A stretch of 64,000 bases of DNA from Amphiura filiformis (lineage: Eukaryota > Echinodermata > Ophiuroidea > Amphilepidida > Amphiuridae), in the NCBI RefSeq assembly GCF_039555335.1, contig NC_092631.1, positions 12,461,701 through 12,525,700 of the forward strand, written 5' to 3'. A program made the translations under genes and the position numbers. Below are positions 13,598 to 25,600 of this stretch, piece by piece (the stretch's first letter is position 1; each line of letters begins with the position of its first letter). The notes under the pieces were generated by a model, which made no database searches, was not told the origin of the DNA, and saw only the letters and a list, made by a program, of their open reading frames with translations.

Positions 13598-14941
13598 AAA
13601 TTAGTTGCTTAAACTCAGGCATGATTGAATAGCTTCATTCCTATCCATTTTCAACATGTGATTCAGACACTAGACTCATTAAATGAATGGCTTCAGAACT
13701 ATAGACTGAAGCCATTAATGTATGATTAACCCCATACGGAGACAAGGAAACACAATAGAAAAATGACTATTGCACTAGCGCAGAGTGCATTTGTCCTTTT
13801 GCAGCTGACCGCTAAAAATAGCAGAAATACTTAATAGTAATTGGCCAATCAAATGACAAGAAACTTTGTATGAGTGATAATAATAACTGTCCTGTAGGGT
13901 TTCTGTCCATTCTAAGCAGCAAATAATAAGATAAAGCGAAAAAAAACACCACTGGCTATTTTGGTCGTTTTTAACATGGAGTAAGTGGTAGGCTGCATTT
14001 GGGGGTCCTGGACTCACCAAAATACACTTCAGTTCAGACCCCCTATTTTTAAATTTTCTGCAAGTTCAGGGGTGCCCAGTTTTTCAATCAAGCGCCACCG
14101 CAGACATACTATTTATGCTGCATTTGTGTAACTTGGACTCACCAAACTCTACTACGGACCCACTACTTTCTTATTTTCTGCAAGTTTGGGGGTCCCTGCA
14201 GACTCTGGAGTGTTTTGTTCTAGCACTACCCCTGATGGAGTTTTACATGTATGGGGGACTTCATGCCATAATTATGACATGACAAAAATGTTCTGTTGAC
14301 CTGAGAAACACAGGTTTGAAAAAAATTAATCAATTTCATATTATAAGATCCTACATGTACATTGTACATTATGGCTTATCACACAATCATGATGTTACAA
14401 CTGTGAAAGATTTTTCAAACTGTCAGAATAGATTTATTTTTCGTGAGGTTCTGTTTTCAAAAAATCAGCCACCACAAAATTAAAGACACACAAAATGTTC
14501 AACAATGCATTACGTAGGCACCGGAGTTTCGCGCGGTTCGCGCAAAAGCGCACATTTTCGCGCATTTGGGTGTCCAAAGCGCATTTTGGGTTCCATCGAG
14601 AATGTTCACGATTTTGACCCATCGATAAGCTTAAAGTTAAAACTTACGATTTTATGCCCCAAATCGGCAGCATTTACAAGAAAATTCACGCAATATTGGT
14701 TCTAACTTCACTTATGTACATCAAAATACAAATAACGATCATTAAACCAAGCATAATGTGTGGGAAATTTGCCCTTGCTTTCGACATTTCGATCGACGAT
14801 TTGTGATGGTCGCCATCTTTATTTTTTTATTTTTTCCAGAAACTGGAAATGAACCGGAAGTCGTTCGTAATTGATTGACATGCCATTGTTTTACCGATGT
14901 TTTTTTCGTGTTTTGCATTGAAAACAGGGGATAGGTATATA

Positions 14942-15350
14942 TATGTGACCAGCTCCAACAAAACAAGGAACAAGTCGCCAGACATGTTTTAGAGTTATCA
15001 TATAGCCTTAGATAAAATTCCCATTAAAAAAATTTTGGAATTCTTAATTTCATGGTATTTGACTGTGGTACTAGAAGTGGACTTTCAAACCCTTGAAAGT
15101 ACTTATTAAAATGAGGTTTATTTAATCAATAATTAACAGTTGAACAATGATAATCCCTATTCAATCCTGTGTAAGGCAGGAAACTAAATGGCCCATTACT
15201 CAAAATATCAATTTGTCAAAAATGTCAAGGTACCATTTACAAAATGATCCATATCTTGTAAAGTATTGATGCTATTTATAAAATTTTTATTCAAATTATG
15301 AAATGTCAAAAATGTGACTTGTTCCTGGTTTCGTCAGAACCGGTCACATA
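14942..15350. mobile_element. Inverted-repeat element
   Basis: TATGTGACCAGCTCCAACAA...GGAACAAGTCGC at the left and the complement of TGTGACCGGTTCTGACGAAA...GGAACAAGTCAC at the right, imperfect over about 38 bp. TA-rich borders. Confidence 0.7.
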
Positions 15351-15580
15351 TGTGGGGCAGGATTGACCAACTGCAAAATGAAACAAATTGATAGATGTTG
15401 CTTTTGCTTCAAATCAAATTTAAATATCTTTACCCGAAGATACTGGCTTTTTGGTTCTGGTTTTGAAAATACAGTACGGTATGTATGAAAATATGTGAAT
15501 CAGATCAATCAAGACTTCCTCATGTTCTTTTGTGGAATAACTATAGTATTATTGAAAGTAATATTGAAAGTAATTGAAAG

Positions 15581-16010
15581 TACCGTACTGACGCGAGTAT
15601 AGTCCCACCTTCGAGTAAAGTCCCACCCCCAAATTTAAAAAAAAAAAAAAAAAAAGTTAAAGTTATTTATTTTTTCGGCTTTGGAGTGTCCCAGGACCTA
15701 GACCTAAATGCTAGGATCACTCATGGTTGACCTAAAAAATATAAAAAAATTCAAGATGTTTTGTATTTTAATATGAAAATTGATAATTTGTATTCATGTC
15801 ATACTCTATTAATGATTTCAAAATGCATTCAAATTCAATGCATTTTGAAATCATTAATAGAGTATGACATGAATACAAATTATCAATTTTCATATTAAAA
15901 TACAAAACATCTTGAAAATTTTTATTTTTTTAAATTGTATAGTCCCACCCCCAATTTTGAAAAATGTTCACCCAAAAACGGGGTGGGACTATACTCGCGT
16001 CAGTACGGTA
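15581..16010. mobile_element. 430-bp MITE containing a foldback core
   Basis: Ends TACCGTACTGACGCGAGTAT / ATACTCGCGTCAGTACGGTA with GTGGGACTATA inside. Its centre is a nearly perfect palindrome (about 15750-15915) related to the foldback at 5571-5899. Confidence 0.88.
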
Positions 16011-16787
16011 ATACTGAAAATGATTACATATTTATCATGTTGAGCACATAGTTCTCGCTTTGCTAGTGAGCCTATGTTCATTGTAACCTACATGCAAGTA
16101 TGAAATAATTTGTCTGCTTTTACATGTTATGAAATAGGATATTGCTACCGACTGAAGAAAAAAATCGCTATTATTTTACAACTAACACCTGATCTGAACA
16201 CCTCTCTTGAAGCCGTGATGTACGATTTCTACCAAATTTTAATGCTGTTAATCTTTACTCAAAATGCTTAAATAATATGAACAAGGGAAGATGCCCGTGA
16301 CGCATCGCACACTGGAACACAGAAACACTTAAGCACCACAAATCAGATCACAAGATCAAACCAATGATGCTAAACCGTAATTCTATATCAACACACAGGG
16401 AAAAGAAAAACCTATGTATCACACAATTAGCCTAAGTTAACATGAAACCACAATGGAAACAAAACATGCATACATGTAGGCAGACAAACCAGACAAAAAA
16501 CTCCACGGCGAACACTCCAACCACCAAGCCACACAGACTGTCCCTAACTAACAAAGCTCAGGTCTGGCACCTATGGATAACAAGCAGCAATGGCAAACAG
16601 CACAAACACAATGTGATGTGTCAAAATTGCCCTATTGATGCAAGGCTGATTCCATTTTGGCATAATTGGAAATCTGTAAACATTACAATGCCAAAAAATC
16701 AGGTCTGAAAGGAAATGAATCAATTTCACATTATAAGGTCGTACATTATGGCCAAAATAAACATTTAAATGAACAATATATGGTGCG

Positions 16788-17166
16788 ATCCAGTCCATGG
16801 AGGCCAATAGCGGCAAATTTGAAATTGAGATAAAGGCAAAATATGGAGTAAAAAACAACGAAATACATAAGAACCAAGTATGCTAGACCTTTGGGTCCAA
16901 TCTCTCGAAGCTTGGCTAGTGGTCAGGCTTCCTAAGCCAATGTAGATCAATTTTATTGATTTATCTTTCTAGGTGATGTACGATGTGAAATTGTGAGCAC
17001 TGGTAAATAGGACTTGGGCTTAAGCCTGACCAGTGACCACTAGCCATACTTAAAAAGAAACTGGCCCACAGTGTTTTCAGTATGATAGCGAAATTGTTTC
17101 TATAAGGAAATAATTATAGTAACTCAATTTTCAAAAATGCCTCCTTTGGCCTCCATGGACCAGATT
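16788..17166. repeat. Imperfect palindrome left of IRS exon 4
   Basis: CAGTCCATGGAGGCCAA pairs with TTTGGCCTCCATGGACCAG, and GGCTAGTGGTCAGGCTTCCT with a complement near 17025-17045. It ends about 34 bp beyond the exon 4 boundary. Confidence 0.65.
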
Positions 17167-17199
17167 GTGTTTCACATATTATTCTAAAGAGAAACTTAC

Positions 17200-17342
17200 T
17201 TGAGTGCTGCTTCGTGTATATTCTGTGCTATGACTGTATCTTCCACCTGCATCCAGAGCTCTCCTGCTCCAGTAGCTGCCTGTCTGCCAACTTCCATGAA
17301 GAAGAAACAGTCTGAATGGCCACATCGTCTGATGGTGGACAA
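17200..17342 (-). CDS. IRS: IRS coding exon 4 (second half of PTB domain)
   Basis: A 143-nt exon with acceptor TTGCTATTGCAG and donor GTAAGTTTC. It encodes LSTIRRCGHSDCFFFMEVG, then ATGAGELWMQVEDTVIAQNI and HEAALK. These are the last PTB strands and the C-terminal helix, corresponding to NIRRCGHSENFFFIEVGR in human IRS1. It ends in phase 2 inside the helix, so a downstream exon must complete it. I found no such exon between 1 and 17199, making the next intron at least 17 kb unless an exon was missed. Confidence 0.92.
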
Positions 17343-20300
17343 CTGCAATAGCAAGACAGGGGATTTGGTACATGAGAAATGATTCCTAAGAAAAGTTTGA
17401 AACAATTACATCATCAGCATTCAGCTTGGTCTATCTATCAGTTAGGGCTCTATCATATGGGCCATCATTTTAATGCCTGCTACGCTAAATGCCCAAGTCA
17501 TTTTTACATGTTTCTCATTTGCAATTTTGATTTTCTGAGCAATAAACCCATAATTAATCAAATTTCCAGCCGCATTATCATATAACTTATGGAATACATC
17601 TTTTTTTATGTATTTCACAAGTTAATGAAGAATTTTTACATCACCCTGACTGCCCCCCCACCCCCACTTTCAAAATCGTTCCGCCGCCGCTGCACTCTAT
17701 TATGTCTTGGGCACATCAGTACCACAGTGGAAATAAGTGTGATGTGTTTTTTACTCCTTGGCTTGAATTCTAAATTAAATGAAATAAAATGAGAGAGATC
17801 TTGAATATATCTTTTTAGTTTTTTTGGTCAACCTACCGGAAACAAATGTGTTCTCTTAGCTTCATCATTCTCATAAGCATAAGCTTTATCAAGTGAAAAT
17901 TCTTTTCCTACAAAATTTGCTCAGCTGTATCCTTCATTCCACTCTCTCACAATTTTTTTTGTTTCATAATCAAGGTTGTTTATATAAAGCATATGAATCT
18001 TCACATAATGAAAACAGAGTGAATTATTCACTGCTTTGTAAAAAAAAAAAAAAGACTTGGACCTTGTTTTGATAATATGCTAAGTGCAGTGTACTCAAGT
18101 ACAACTATCATTTCTCATGAGATATAATTTAATCACCTAATAAATAATATTGTTTTGAAAAAGGCAGATGACAAGAGAGAAAATTCAAGTGTCAGATAAA
18201 TAAATGTATTTTAATACATTATTTGACTGGTGTTTAAAGCCATATAAATGCCTGCCAAAAAGTAATTACCTCCCCCCCCCCTTATTACGATATAAAACTC
18301 TAAAATCTATGATTCAAATTTAAAAACTGAAATTGCAAAAACAAAGCCAGGTTAATTCTGCAAATTTTGATACCTCATTAAAGCACGGTGACTGCTTGAA
18401 TGAAAAAGATGCTTGAATGAAAAAGATGCATTTTCAAAAGTTGCACACTCAAGGTTATTAATTATTTTAAACTGTTGTGATTTGGTAGTTCACAGCATCT
18501 TACGAATGGTAGTGAGCTTTGGCAAAAACTGCATTGCTCAATTCATAGTGAGCGTGTAGAAGAATTAAAATATCACAGATATACTTTTATAGGTGCTGCG
18601 GTTCTTGAGTTACGTTGTAAAGAGGACTGAAACAACAACACTTTTGTAAAACGTACATAACTCATTAACAACAATAAATTAACGTTAAAAAATCAGGGGA
18701 TTGAGTCTTTAGGTAACCGTCCTGACACCGTCCGTGCCAGCAGGGAGAAATTCTGGATGAAGCGCCTACGTACCATCCAGCCACATGGTCTCAACATCCA
18801 AGAGGGAAACGATTAACTTGGTTTTCATTATCATATTATTCCAACCACCCCACCCAACCCCCCCCAACCCCCAATTTTTTTTCTTCCTATTTTGTTATTT
18901 ATATTTTCCATCCACTTTATTATTTTAGTTTTTATTTCCCTTTTACTTCCATCATCATGTATTATGTTTTTGTAGTTTTTATTTTTACCACACATTTTCA
19001 TTTTTCTATTCAGCCCATTGTCTTCATTCATTTCCTTATCCCTCTCATCTCCATTCATGACATCCCACTTCCTGCCCCAATTTATACTTCCCAGGAACCA
19101 CTTATGTCTTCTATTGTCTTGCTAATTTCCTTTTCCTTTATGTCCATGTCACTATATATATGCATGTTTGTGTGTTGTCTTGTCACTTTGCCTTTGATAA
19201 AGATCCTGCTAGGATCGAAAGCTCAGGCCCCTAAACTTTGAAACAATAAATTAAGCAAGTTTGCAAAGTATACGATTTGTAGAATGAACTTTTGCAAAAC
19301 ATCAAGGTGTTAATTTTCAATAATATATTGATCTAGATAATGAAAATCGATTTTTAGGTTGCTTCGACCAACAATACCTCGTCTACCCTTAAAAGCTACT
19401 CCAGTCAGTGAACCATTACATTCTCTACATGACTGGTCAAGGATGACCCGCGGTGACCAGTGACGATTCCCTACATGACTGGTCAAGGATGACCCGCGGC
19501 GACCAGTGAAAACCAGACACTCTAGTAACAAAGCAACATTTTCAATATGTTTAGGTGCAACTTTTGAATGGGGTCTTTTTTATTCAATGGGTCACCATGG
19601 CAACAAACTTTGGGCTATTAAGACAAATGAGGCATCAAAATTTGCAGAACAAAACTGGGTTTCCTTTTGCTATTTCAATTTTAAATGTTGGTGCATAGAT
19701 TTTGAGTTATTATCACATATATAATAAAGGGGGGGGGGTAATTACTTTTTGGTAGATGTTTAGGATGACACTACATGTACCCTTGTATTGATAACTAGAG
19801 TAGTTCTGAAGGAGAAAGTGGTTTGTGGGTACACACTATATAGGTTTACAGGATGATGATGGGTAGTACTGTGATTTGATACATAACATGCCTGTCAATG
19901 CAACCCCGCCCAGGGCATACTGTGAGACTTGCCAAGTATAAAAAAGTCTGTACTGGGCACTGCCGGAAACTTGTACTGGGTTACGGCGGTGACCCGACAA
20001 TGGCAATTTGGGCCGGGAACATTAACCGGGATCTTGTCAGGTACTTCTACAGGACTTGGGTAAATTCCATGATATATATGGCCAGGATGCTTCTTTCTTT
20101 TTTTTGCAATGGGCAGCAACCTGCAAACCTGTTAGGGTTAGGTTTGTTATGGGTTACAGGGATAGAGTTAAGGTTATGGGTTAGGGTTAAGGTTCAGGGT
20201 TAGGGTTTAGTATTATGCAGCCCATTGTAGTATACAAGACTGGTAATTGGTTGGCGCCGTTGGCGGTATACATGTAAGGGTACAATTTTGGTCAGAAACT

Positions 20301-23300
20301 CCTAATAATGTGATATACCTTCCGGGGATGGGGGATTCAGTGTTTAGAAAATGGGAAAGTGGCAAGTAAAAGAAATATACATTAAAAAGGGTTAAAAAAA
20401 CAAGTATTTTGGTCCTGACCCTGCTGATTCATGGTTAGCTGCCCTAATCTAGGCCTGACTATTTGATTTGTCAGTATCTGGCATTTTATAAAGATTTTAC
20501 TATACATGTAAGTGTTCAAAATGTGTTCTAAGTATTTCAGAAATGCCAAGCTATTTGGATCGGATATCAACACCTTCGCAAGCTTTTGACATTTTTTTTT
20601 CGCTTACAATCATTTGTATGTAATGCATTGAATGCAAATTTAACATTAATGGAAACATTTTTCAAACTGCTTCAACACATGTATGTAGATTGACATGTTT
20701 ACAACATAGGACATGCACAATTCATCTCTCATTACTTAAGGTTGGTCTGAACCCTGGAATTATGGAAACTTTCGGGCTTCATAACTGCTAAATTGTTGGT
20801 CTAAAGTATATAAAAGTATACATATTTAGAATGGCAAAGACTTGATAAGTTCATCTGTGAGGTCCAATTTGGGCCAAAATGCCTTTTTTTTTTTTTCGCC
20901 CAAATTTCAAATATTTTTGGGGAAGTTGGTCAAAATTCAAAAAAATTAAAAAAACGGATCCTAGATATTTTAATCTAGTTTTTAAAAATTTGTTACGTTG
21001 CACGAAAAAGAAGTGGGCCAAAAACGGTTATTTTTGGGATTTTGGGCCAAAATTGGCATTTTGGCCCAAATTTGACCTCACAGATGAATTTATCAAGTCT
21101 TTGCCATTCTAAGTATGTATACTTTTGTATACTTTACACCAACAATTTAGCAGTTATGAGGCCCGAAAGTTTCCATAATTCCAGGGTTCAGACCAACCTT
21201 AACTATATGGGTTTTACTTCGATCTGTCATTATGACACAGACAATTTCTGAGTTGAAGATGGTAAAAGCTGATCAATTATAATCAGTTACTAAAGCCTTA
21301 TCAAAATAACTGTGATATCTACAGTGTATGGAAATATAATCAGTAATGTGTAGGCCTACATGTATGTAAGCAACTTAGATGTGAAGTTGTGTTAATATTG
21401 GCGATGCATAAATTGGTGATGCTAAGATATTTCTAGTCAAGATATGAAATGGGAGAAATTTCAGATCCTCTGGCTGATCTCGGAGAGATCTAAAAGGGCA
21501 AGATTTTCATTCAATAATCAACTTGGTCATTTACACTTTGCTTACAGTTACACGGGTATGCTGCTTTATGAAGTTTATATACATGTATTGCACATGCAAC
21601 ACATCCCAACATTTGATGTAATTTGACTTACAGAAAATTCCCAGTCTTCATTCTCACAGTTCATTTTGACAAGATTGATGGTCGTCGATGTGAGACACAG
21701 ACGATAATTGCCACTCAGATTTTTGCTGGATCCTAAACCTTTGGGCTTCCACCATAACTTGCCATACGTGCTCTGCATAAAAAAACCAATAACAACAAAC
21801 AATAATAGTCTTTAAAAAAGACAAATGATCTCATGCATACCATCATGATCACAAGTTCAGGTGGATTATGAGGCATATTGAAAATGTTCCAAGCATGTGA
21901 AAACAGATTAATTGCATACATACATAGGGGCAAAGTACATTACATTCTAGAAACACTTTCGTACATTAGAACATTATAAACACTTTGACCAAATTTCAAG
22001 GCATAAACTCTGCCATGAACATTTATTGGCCACGGTGGGTATGTTTGTAACTCAATTTTACATTTGGCACTCTCTTCCCTTCATGAGGCATTTTTTGAAA
22101 CCTACATGTAGGATATACTCTGAACATGTATGCCTTTTGTTGGAAGTGAACTATTCACTTTCTGATTTCAATTCAGATCCGCTGGCACAAAGTCTTTTGC
22201 TACATAATGTCTCTGGCCTAAGAGAATCGGACAAACTCCCAAAGCTATAATGAAGTTTTTCAGAAAGAATCTTATTGGTGCTTTAAAAAATATCAGAATG
22301 TATGCTACACCTGCAATCCCACATACATGAATACTCCTACAGTGTAAGGGCGTACATCTATTCGGGTGTGTTCATGTAGATGTATTTCCTACAGATTCCC
22401 CAGCATTTCACAAAAACAAAATTCCACAAATTTTCCCAAGTCTTTCCCTCTCTGGAAATATGAATTTTTATCTTCCCAGAGTATTACCGTATTGTTTGTA
22501 ATAAACGCCCCCCCCCCTCTGATAAAAACGCCCCCCTCCAATTTTTCTGTGAAAAATTGACAAAAATGCAAACATTTCCATGCTACATTGTGTGAGTAAG
22601 CTTAAAAACTTGCATCAGTCATGTCAATCTTGTCAGTGACGATCGCTAAATTGCATCAAGACAAAACCTATTATGACTCACACTTCCATGATTCCATTGC
22701 CTAATTATGGTAGAATTTCATCAGATTCTTGCTTGATGATGCACTTACGGGTATAATTTTGATGTATTTACCACAAAAATGATATTTTCCATGGGCGTCG
22801 CCATAATACTAGTATTCGAATAGCCGTAAATTCCTCCTTTCTACAGGAACACCATAAGGAAATTTAACCAGATTTTAAAGTTTTTCCTTCAATAAACACC
22901 CCCTTTTGGAAAAATGCAACCCCCTGGGGCGTTTATTACAAACAATACGGTATTCCTATTTACACACCAATTGAGATGATAGACACTTACCAAATGCAGG
23001 AACTGGTGCACCATCTAGCCCAGCTTGCTGCTGTTCCAGCAAAGCCTGCAGCCATTCACTCAATGTCTCTTCATCATCAGCTACCATGGCAAAACAATCA
23101 TCCCGCGTATACAGTGCTAATGCACACTTATTTTTACCATCCGATTTACGGTTGATATTGAAGCACGAGCGCAGGTAGATTGTACGTTTGGTCAGACTTC
23201 CAGTACGGAACTTCTTCTCGTTGTCGTAATATTCCAAACGGGCAGGACCGGTGCTGCTTTCCCCACGCAGCACAAAGAACTTCTTTCTCATTGTCTGTAA

Positions 23301-24103
23301 AGGAAGCAGCATAGCAAAATAATATAAATAAAATATTATTGCAATTAAATTGTGAATGATCAGGAAAGTTTTCAAGGGCTCACATAATGGTAACTTTAAC
23401 TGTAACTTTTCAGAGTTACAGTTCCGGCCCGTAACAAATTTGAGGCATATTTCTAACACTGTTTGAAGGCGCCGAGGCTTTGAATAGGGCCTCATTGATC
23501 AGTTGGCTTGTGGATAGGGTAGTAGTTATGGCTCTTACTACAACAATGTAGAATTGTGGCAAGATTTGTGTTCTTCACATGATGAGTTGAAGAACAAAAT
23601 AAAGACATAATGTTTTCTTCAATTACTTTATTTCACCAACAGGTTTTCATTTTTGAAATGTCATGAATACTGGTACCGAGACATCCATTTATTTATCAAC
23701 CAATTGGATATTGAGAGAAGTAATCCTAAAATGTACATGAAATTTCTTGGAAGCCCCTTTTTGCCAACCTCAACAACCAAACGATTGCATAGGCATAGAT
23801 CTAGAGCAGTTTGTATGACCCAAGGGCTGAACCAAAAACTAAGTTACAGTAATCTTGACCTCATTTAACCTTTGGCACATGACCTTGACCTACAAATTGC
23901 TAACCAACAATCAGTTTCACACTAATTGAGCCAACATGATGCATGTATGAGAACAAAACAAGAAAAACCTACAGCCACACATGTGGTTTGTAATGTACTA
24001 TAAGCGCCTGGACAACACTGTTCAGGCGACACAGAAATGGTATAGCTGAAATATTCCCTACCTTTAGTTTCTTTAGGTAACCAGATTTCTTGACATCTGC
24101 CAT
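17200..24103 (-). CDS. IRS: Insulin receptor substrate (IRS) gene, 5' half: PH and PTB domains
   Basis: Adaptor that docks at activated insulin/IGF receptors through its PTB domain and at membrane lipids through its PH domain, then is phosphorylated on a long tail to recruit PI3K and Grb2. Four coding exons are visible on the minus strand: 24062-24103, 22991-23294, 21632-21772 and 17200-17342, all with GT/AG borders. Together they encode about 210 residues: a short start, the PH domain, a very short linker, and the PTB domain. The PH segment carries FFVLRG, ARLEYYDNEKKF, SCFNINRKSDGKNK and ALYTRDDCFA; the PTB segment carries KPKGLG, YRLCLTS, IRRCGHSD and ATGAGELWMQVED, all hallmarks of IRS1/IRS2. 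The tyrosine-rich tail is not in this window, so at least one further exon lies left of position 1 or was missed. Exon 3 holds a one-base insertion, so as written the frame is broken. Confidence 0.92.
19424..19508. repeat. 47-bp tandem duplication
   Basis: Two copies of CTACATGACTGGTCAAGGAT followed by GACCCGCGG(T/C)GACCAGTGA. GACTGGTC and GACCAGT are themselves complementary. Confidence 0.92.
20128..20206. repeat. Degenerate telomere-like TTAGGG tract
   Basis: GTTAGGGTTAGG, GGGTTAGGGTTAAGG and similar words over about 80 bp. Interstitial and imperfect, so not a chromosome end. Confidence 0.75.
20740..21198. mobile_element. 459-bp TTAA MITE in IRS intron 3
   Basis: Ends GGTTGGTCTGAACCCTGG / CCAGGGTTCAGACCAACC, flanked by TTAA at 20736-20739 and 21199-21202. 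Arms extend to about 150 bp, including the AAAGACTTGATAAGTTCATC region. Confidence 0.88.
21632..21772 (-). CDS. IRS: IRS coding exon 3 (first half of PTB domain), with a one-base frameshift
   Basis: A 141-nt exon with acceptor TTTTTTTATGCAG and donor GTAAGTC. Joined to exon 2 it reads PAF-EHVWQVMV, closely matching the PAFKEVWQVI start of the IRS1 PTB domain. An extra G at about 21749-21753 then shifts the frame. The following frame reads KPKGLGSSKNLSGNYRLCLTS and ends DWEFS in phase 0, exactly the phase exon 4 requires. The exon is one base too long for both junctions to work, so the insertion lies inside the exon and does not reflect a wrong splice choice. Confidence 0.88.
22485..22952. mobile_element. 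468-bp MITE next to the IRS exon 2 donor
   Basis: Ends TACCGTATTGTTTGTAATAA / TTATTACAAACAATACGGTA, about 27 bp inverted, TA borders. It lies in IRS intron 2, ending 38 bp from exon 2. A related copy starts at 27681. Confidence 0.88.
22991..23294 (-). CDS. IRS: IRS coding exon 2 (rest of PH domain)
   Basis: A 304-nt exon with acceptor CTTCCTTTACAG and donor GTAAGTGTC. The translation runs from TMRKKFFVLRG through the PH C-terminal helix (ETLSEWLQALLEQQ) and ends APVPAF in phase 1. The conserved helix tryptophan is present. Vertebrate IRS genes keep PH and PTB in one large exon; here an intron separates them. The linker is only about 10-12 residues, far shorter than in human IRS1. A TIR element ends 38 nt beyond the donor. 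Confidence 0.92.
24062..24103 (-). CDS. IRS: IRS coding exon 1 (start codon, PH domain beta-1)
   Basis: Fourteen codons beginning MADVKKSGYLKKLK, followed by a GTAGGG donor. The GYLKK..K motif is the canonical first strand of a PH domain and matches the VRKVGYLRK start of vertebrate IRS1. The ATG is in a good context (AAATATGG), and no upstream in-frame extension resembles IRS. It ends in phase 0, which fits exon 2. Confidence 0.85.
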
Positions 24104-24375
24104 ATTTCCACCAACTCCGCTTGGGATGTTCTCCTTTTCAAATGACATTGGAATTGACAGAAAATATCTTGGCCTTTATTTCCTGTCGACCGAGTAACTA
24201 TTTGGCTTTCACAACAACTGCCACCTCATCTGGCAGATTGCTGCGGCACCCTGGGTATTTTGAGACAGAACTGAAGAAGCGGGTGATAATCGCTATATAT
24301 GTATCAGCTGCCAAACAGCATTAATGTGGTGACAATAATGCTTCTGTCAAGTCTTCTTTCAGTGTCATGTTGTAC
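24104..24375 (-). other. IRS: Probable IRS 5' UTR part of exon 1
   Basis: The stretch upstream of the IRS start codon is less AT-rich than its surroundings. It is preceded on the minus strand by a possible acceptor (ATATTGCAG at about 24376-24384), suggesting a separate upstream non-coding exon. No promoter element is recognisable. Confidence 0.35.
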
Positions 24376-24713
24376 CTGCAATATCGAAAAAGGAAATCGA
24401 AAAATTCAGTAAATAAGGTTAAAGATAGAATGAACAAGGGAGAAAAGAAAATATGGCTGGAGCGGGAGTTGAGGTTGCTAAAATTAAACTTCTAAATTTT
24501 TGTTGCTAAAATTGAATTAAATTTTTGACTACAGGTGCAAAATAGTTAACCTTTGCTCTAAAAATATACAAATTTACATTTGACATGTTTGACTCATGAT
24601 CAAAATAACTTTCATCCAAATTTAAACATCAACAGTAATCTGCCGAAAACAATACATTGTAGCTTGGGACTCTAGCCTTGACTGTGAAACTATTCATGAG
24701 CAATTCAAATATC

Positions 24714-24990
24714 TACAATGCTGGCCATAAGTGTTGGGACGGTTTGATAGGGTAATGTAAATAAGCCCCCCACTCCCCCGATCAATGTTGAATTCGACTT
24801 TTTTGGTCACACGAGCCTTGTGGCACCCAACATTGATTGGTGGGGAAGGGGAGGGTTGGGGTGTTAGGAAAGTGTTTAGGCTTGACACCAAAGAAACCTC
24901 CACTTTATCACGTTAATAATAACGGAAATAAGGTCATACTATAGTGTACGTTTTCCATAAGTGTCCCAACACATTTTGGCCATGGTTGTA
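24714..24990. mobile_element. Tc1-like MITE, copy 1
   Basis: TA-bordered unit with inverted ends built on CAATGCTGGCC...GTTGGGAC and GTCCCAACAC...GGCCATGGTTG. No ORF of note. A copy identical as read lies 1.84 kb away. Confidence 0.8.
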
Positions 24991-25329
24991 TTTGAAAAGT
25001 TGAAAAAAATCATCTAATTTCAGTTTTTTGCTTAGAACTCAAAAAGTAAATATGATATTGACACCAAATTTGGAGCAGTTAGAGATCTTATCATGTGGCT
25101 TTACCAAAAAAATTTTGGATGGCTACATTTGAAATTTAGGGACTGGTCACTTAAAATGTCTTAAAACGATATTTTGGCCCTGTCTAAGTTCACTATTCGT
25201 CACTTTAACTGTCAAAAACTTGGGTTTTAAAATGGAAAATTATTGTTTCCACCAATTAAAATGTTACATTACAGCTATAGAAGAAAATAAAAGTTATCAC
25301 AACATCTCGTGATCAAAAAACAAATAAAG

Positions 25330-25600
25330 GAATCGAACCCATGCACACTTGTTTTCCCAATTTACCGCAGTCTACCACAAATGAAGCAACAAAATACAGA
25401 AAAAAAAAAGAAGGGCGGACATTGGCAAAAATTAATAGAGCAGCGAATATGATATGATGAAGGATATTGTAAAATAATTTGTAAAAAAAAAAAACGAAAA
25501 AATATATAAGTAATATTATATAAATTCAGGGGCTCGAACCCGTGTCCACTGTCCTGATGGCAGATGCCCGTATCCATTTATCCACAGAGCTGTATTACTA
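25330..25600 (-). mobile_element. Two tRNA-like 3' halves (SINE heads or tRNA pseudogenes)
   Basis: On the minus strand GGGTTCGAGCCCC (near 25540) follows CTCTGTGGATAAATGGATAC, giving B-box and loose A-box matches. A second GGGTTCGATTCC lies near 25340. Neither folds convincingly as a complete tRNA by eye. Confidence 0.45.

Larger units (their letters stand above)
17343..21631 (-). other. IRS intron 3
   Basis: About 4.3 kb between the two PTB exons. It holds a 47-bp tandem duplication (19424-19508), a degenerate telomere-like tract (20128-20206) and a 459-bp TTAA-flanked MITE (20740-21198). The C- and G-rich tracts near 18840 and 19730 are simple-sequence. No further coding exon was recognised. 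Confidence 0.7.

Noticed and set aside
13407-13622. Continuation of IRS on the minus strand
   Set aside because: Translation shows no IRS tail motifs, and the stretch is mostly one end of an inverted-repeat element.
20128-20206. Chromosome end
   Set aside because: TTAGGG words are few, degenerate and interstitial within an IRS intron.
22389-22571. Short ORFs in the TACCGTATTG MITE (also at 27630-27860)
   Set aside because: They recur only because the MITE is repeated; no coding signature.
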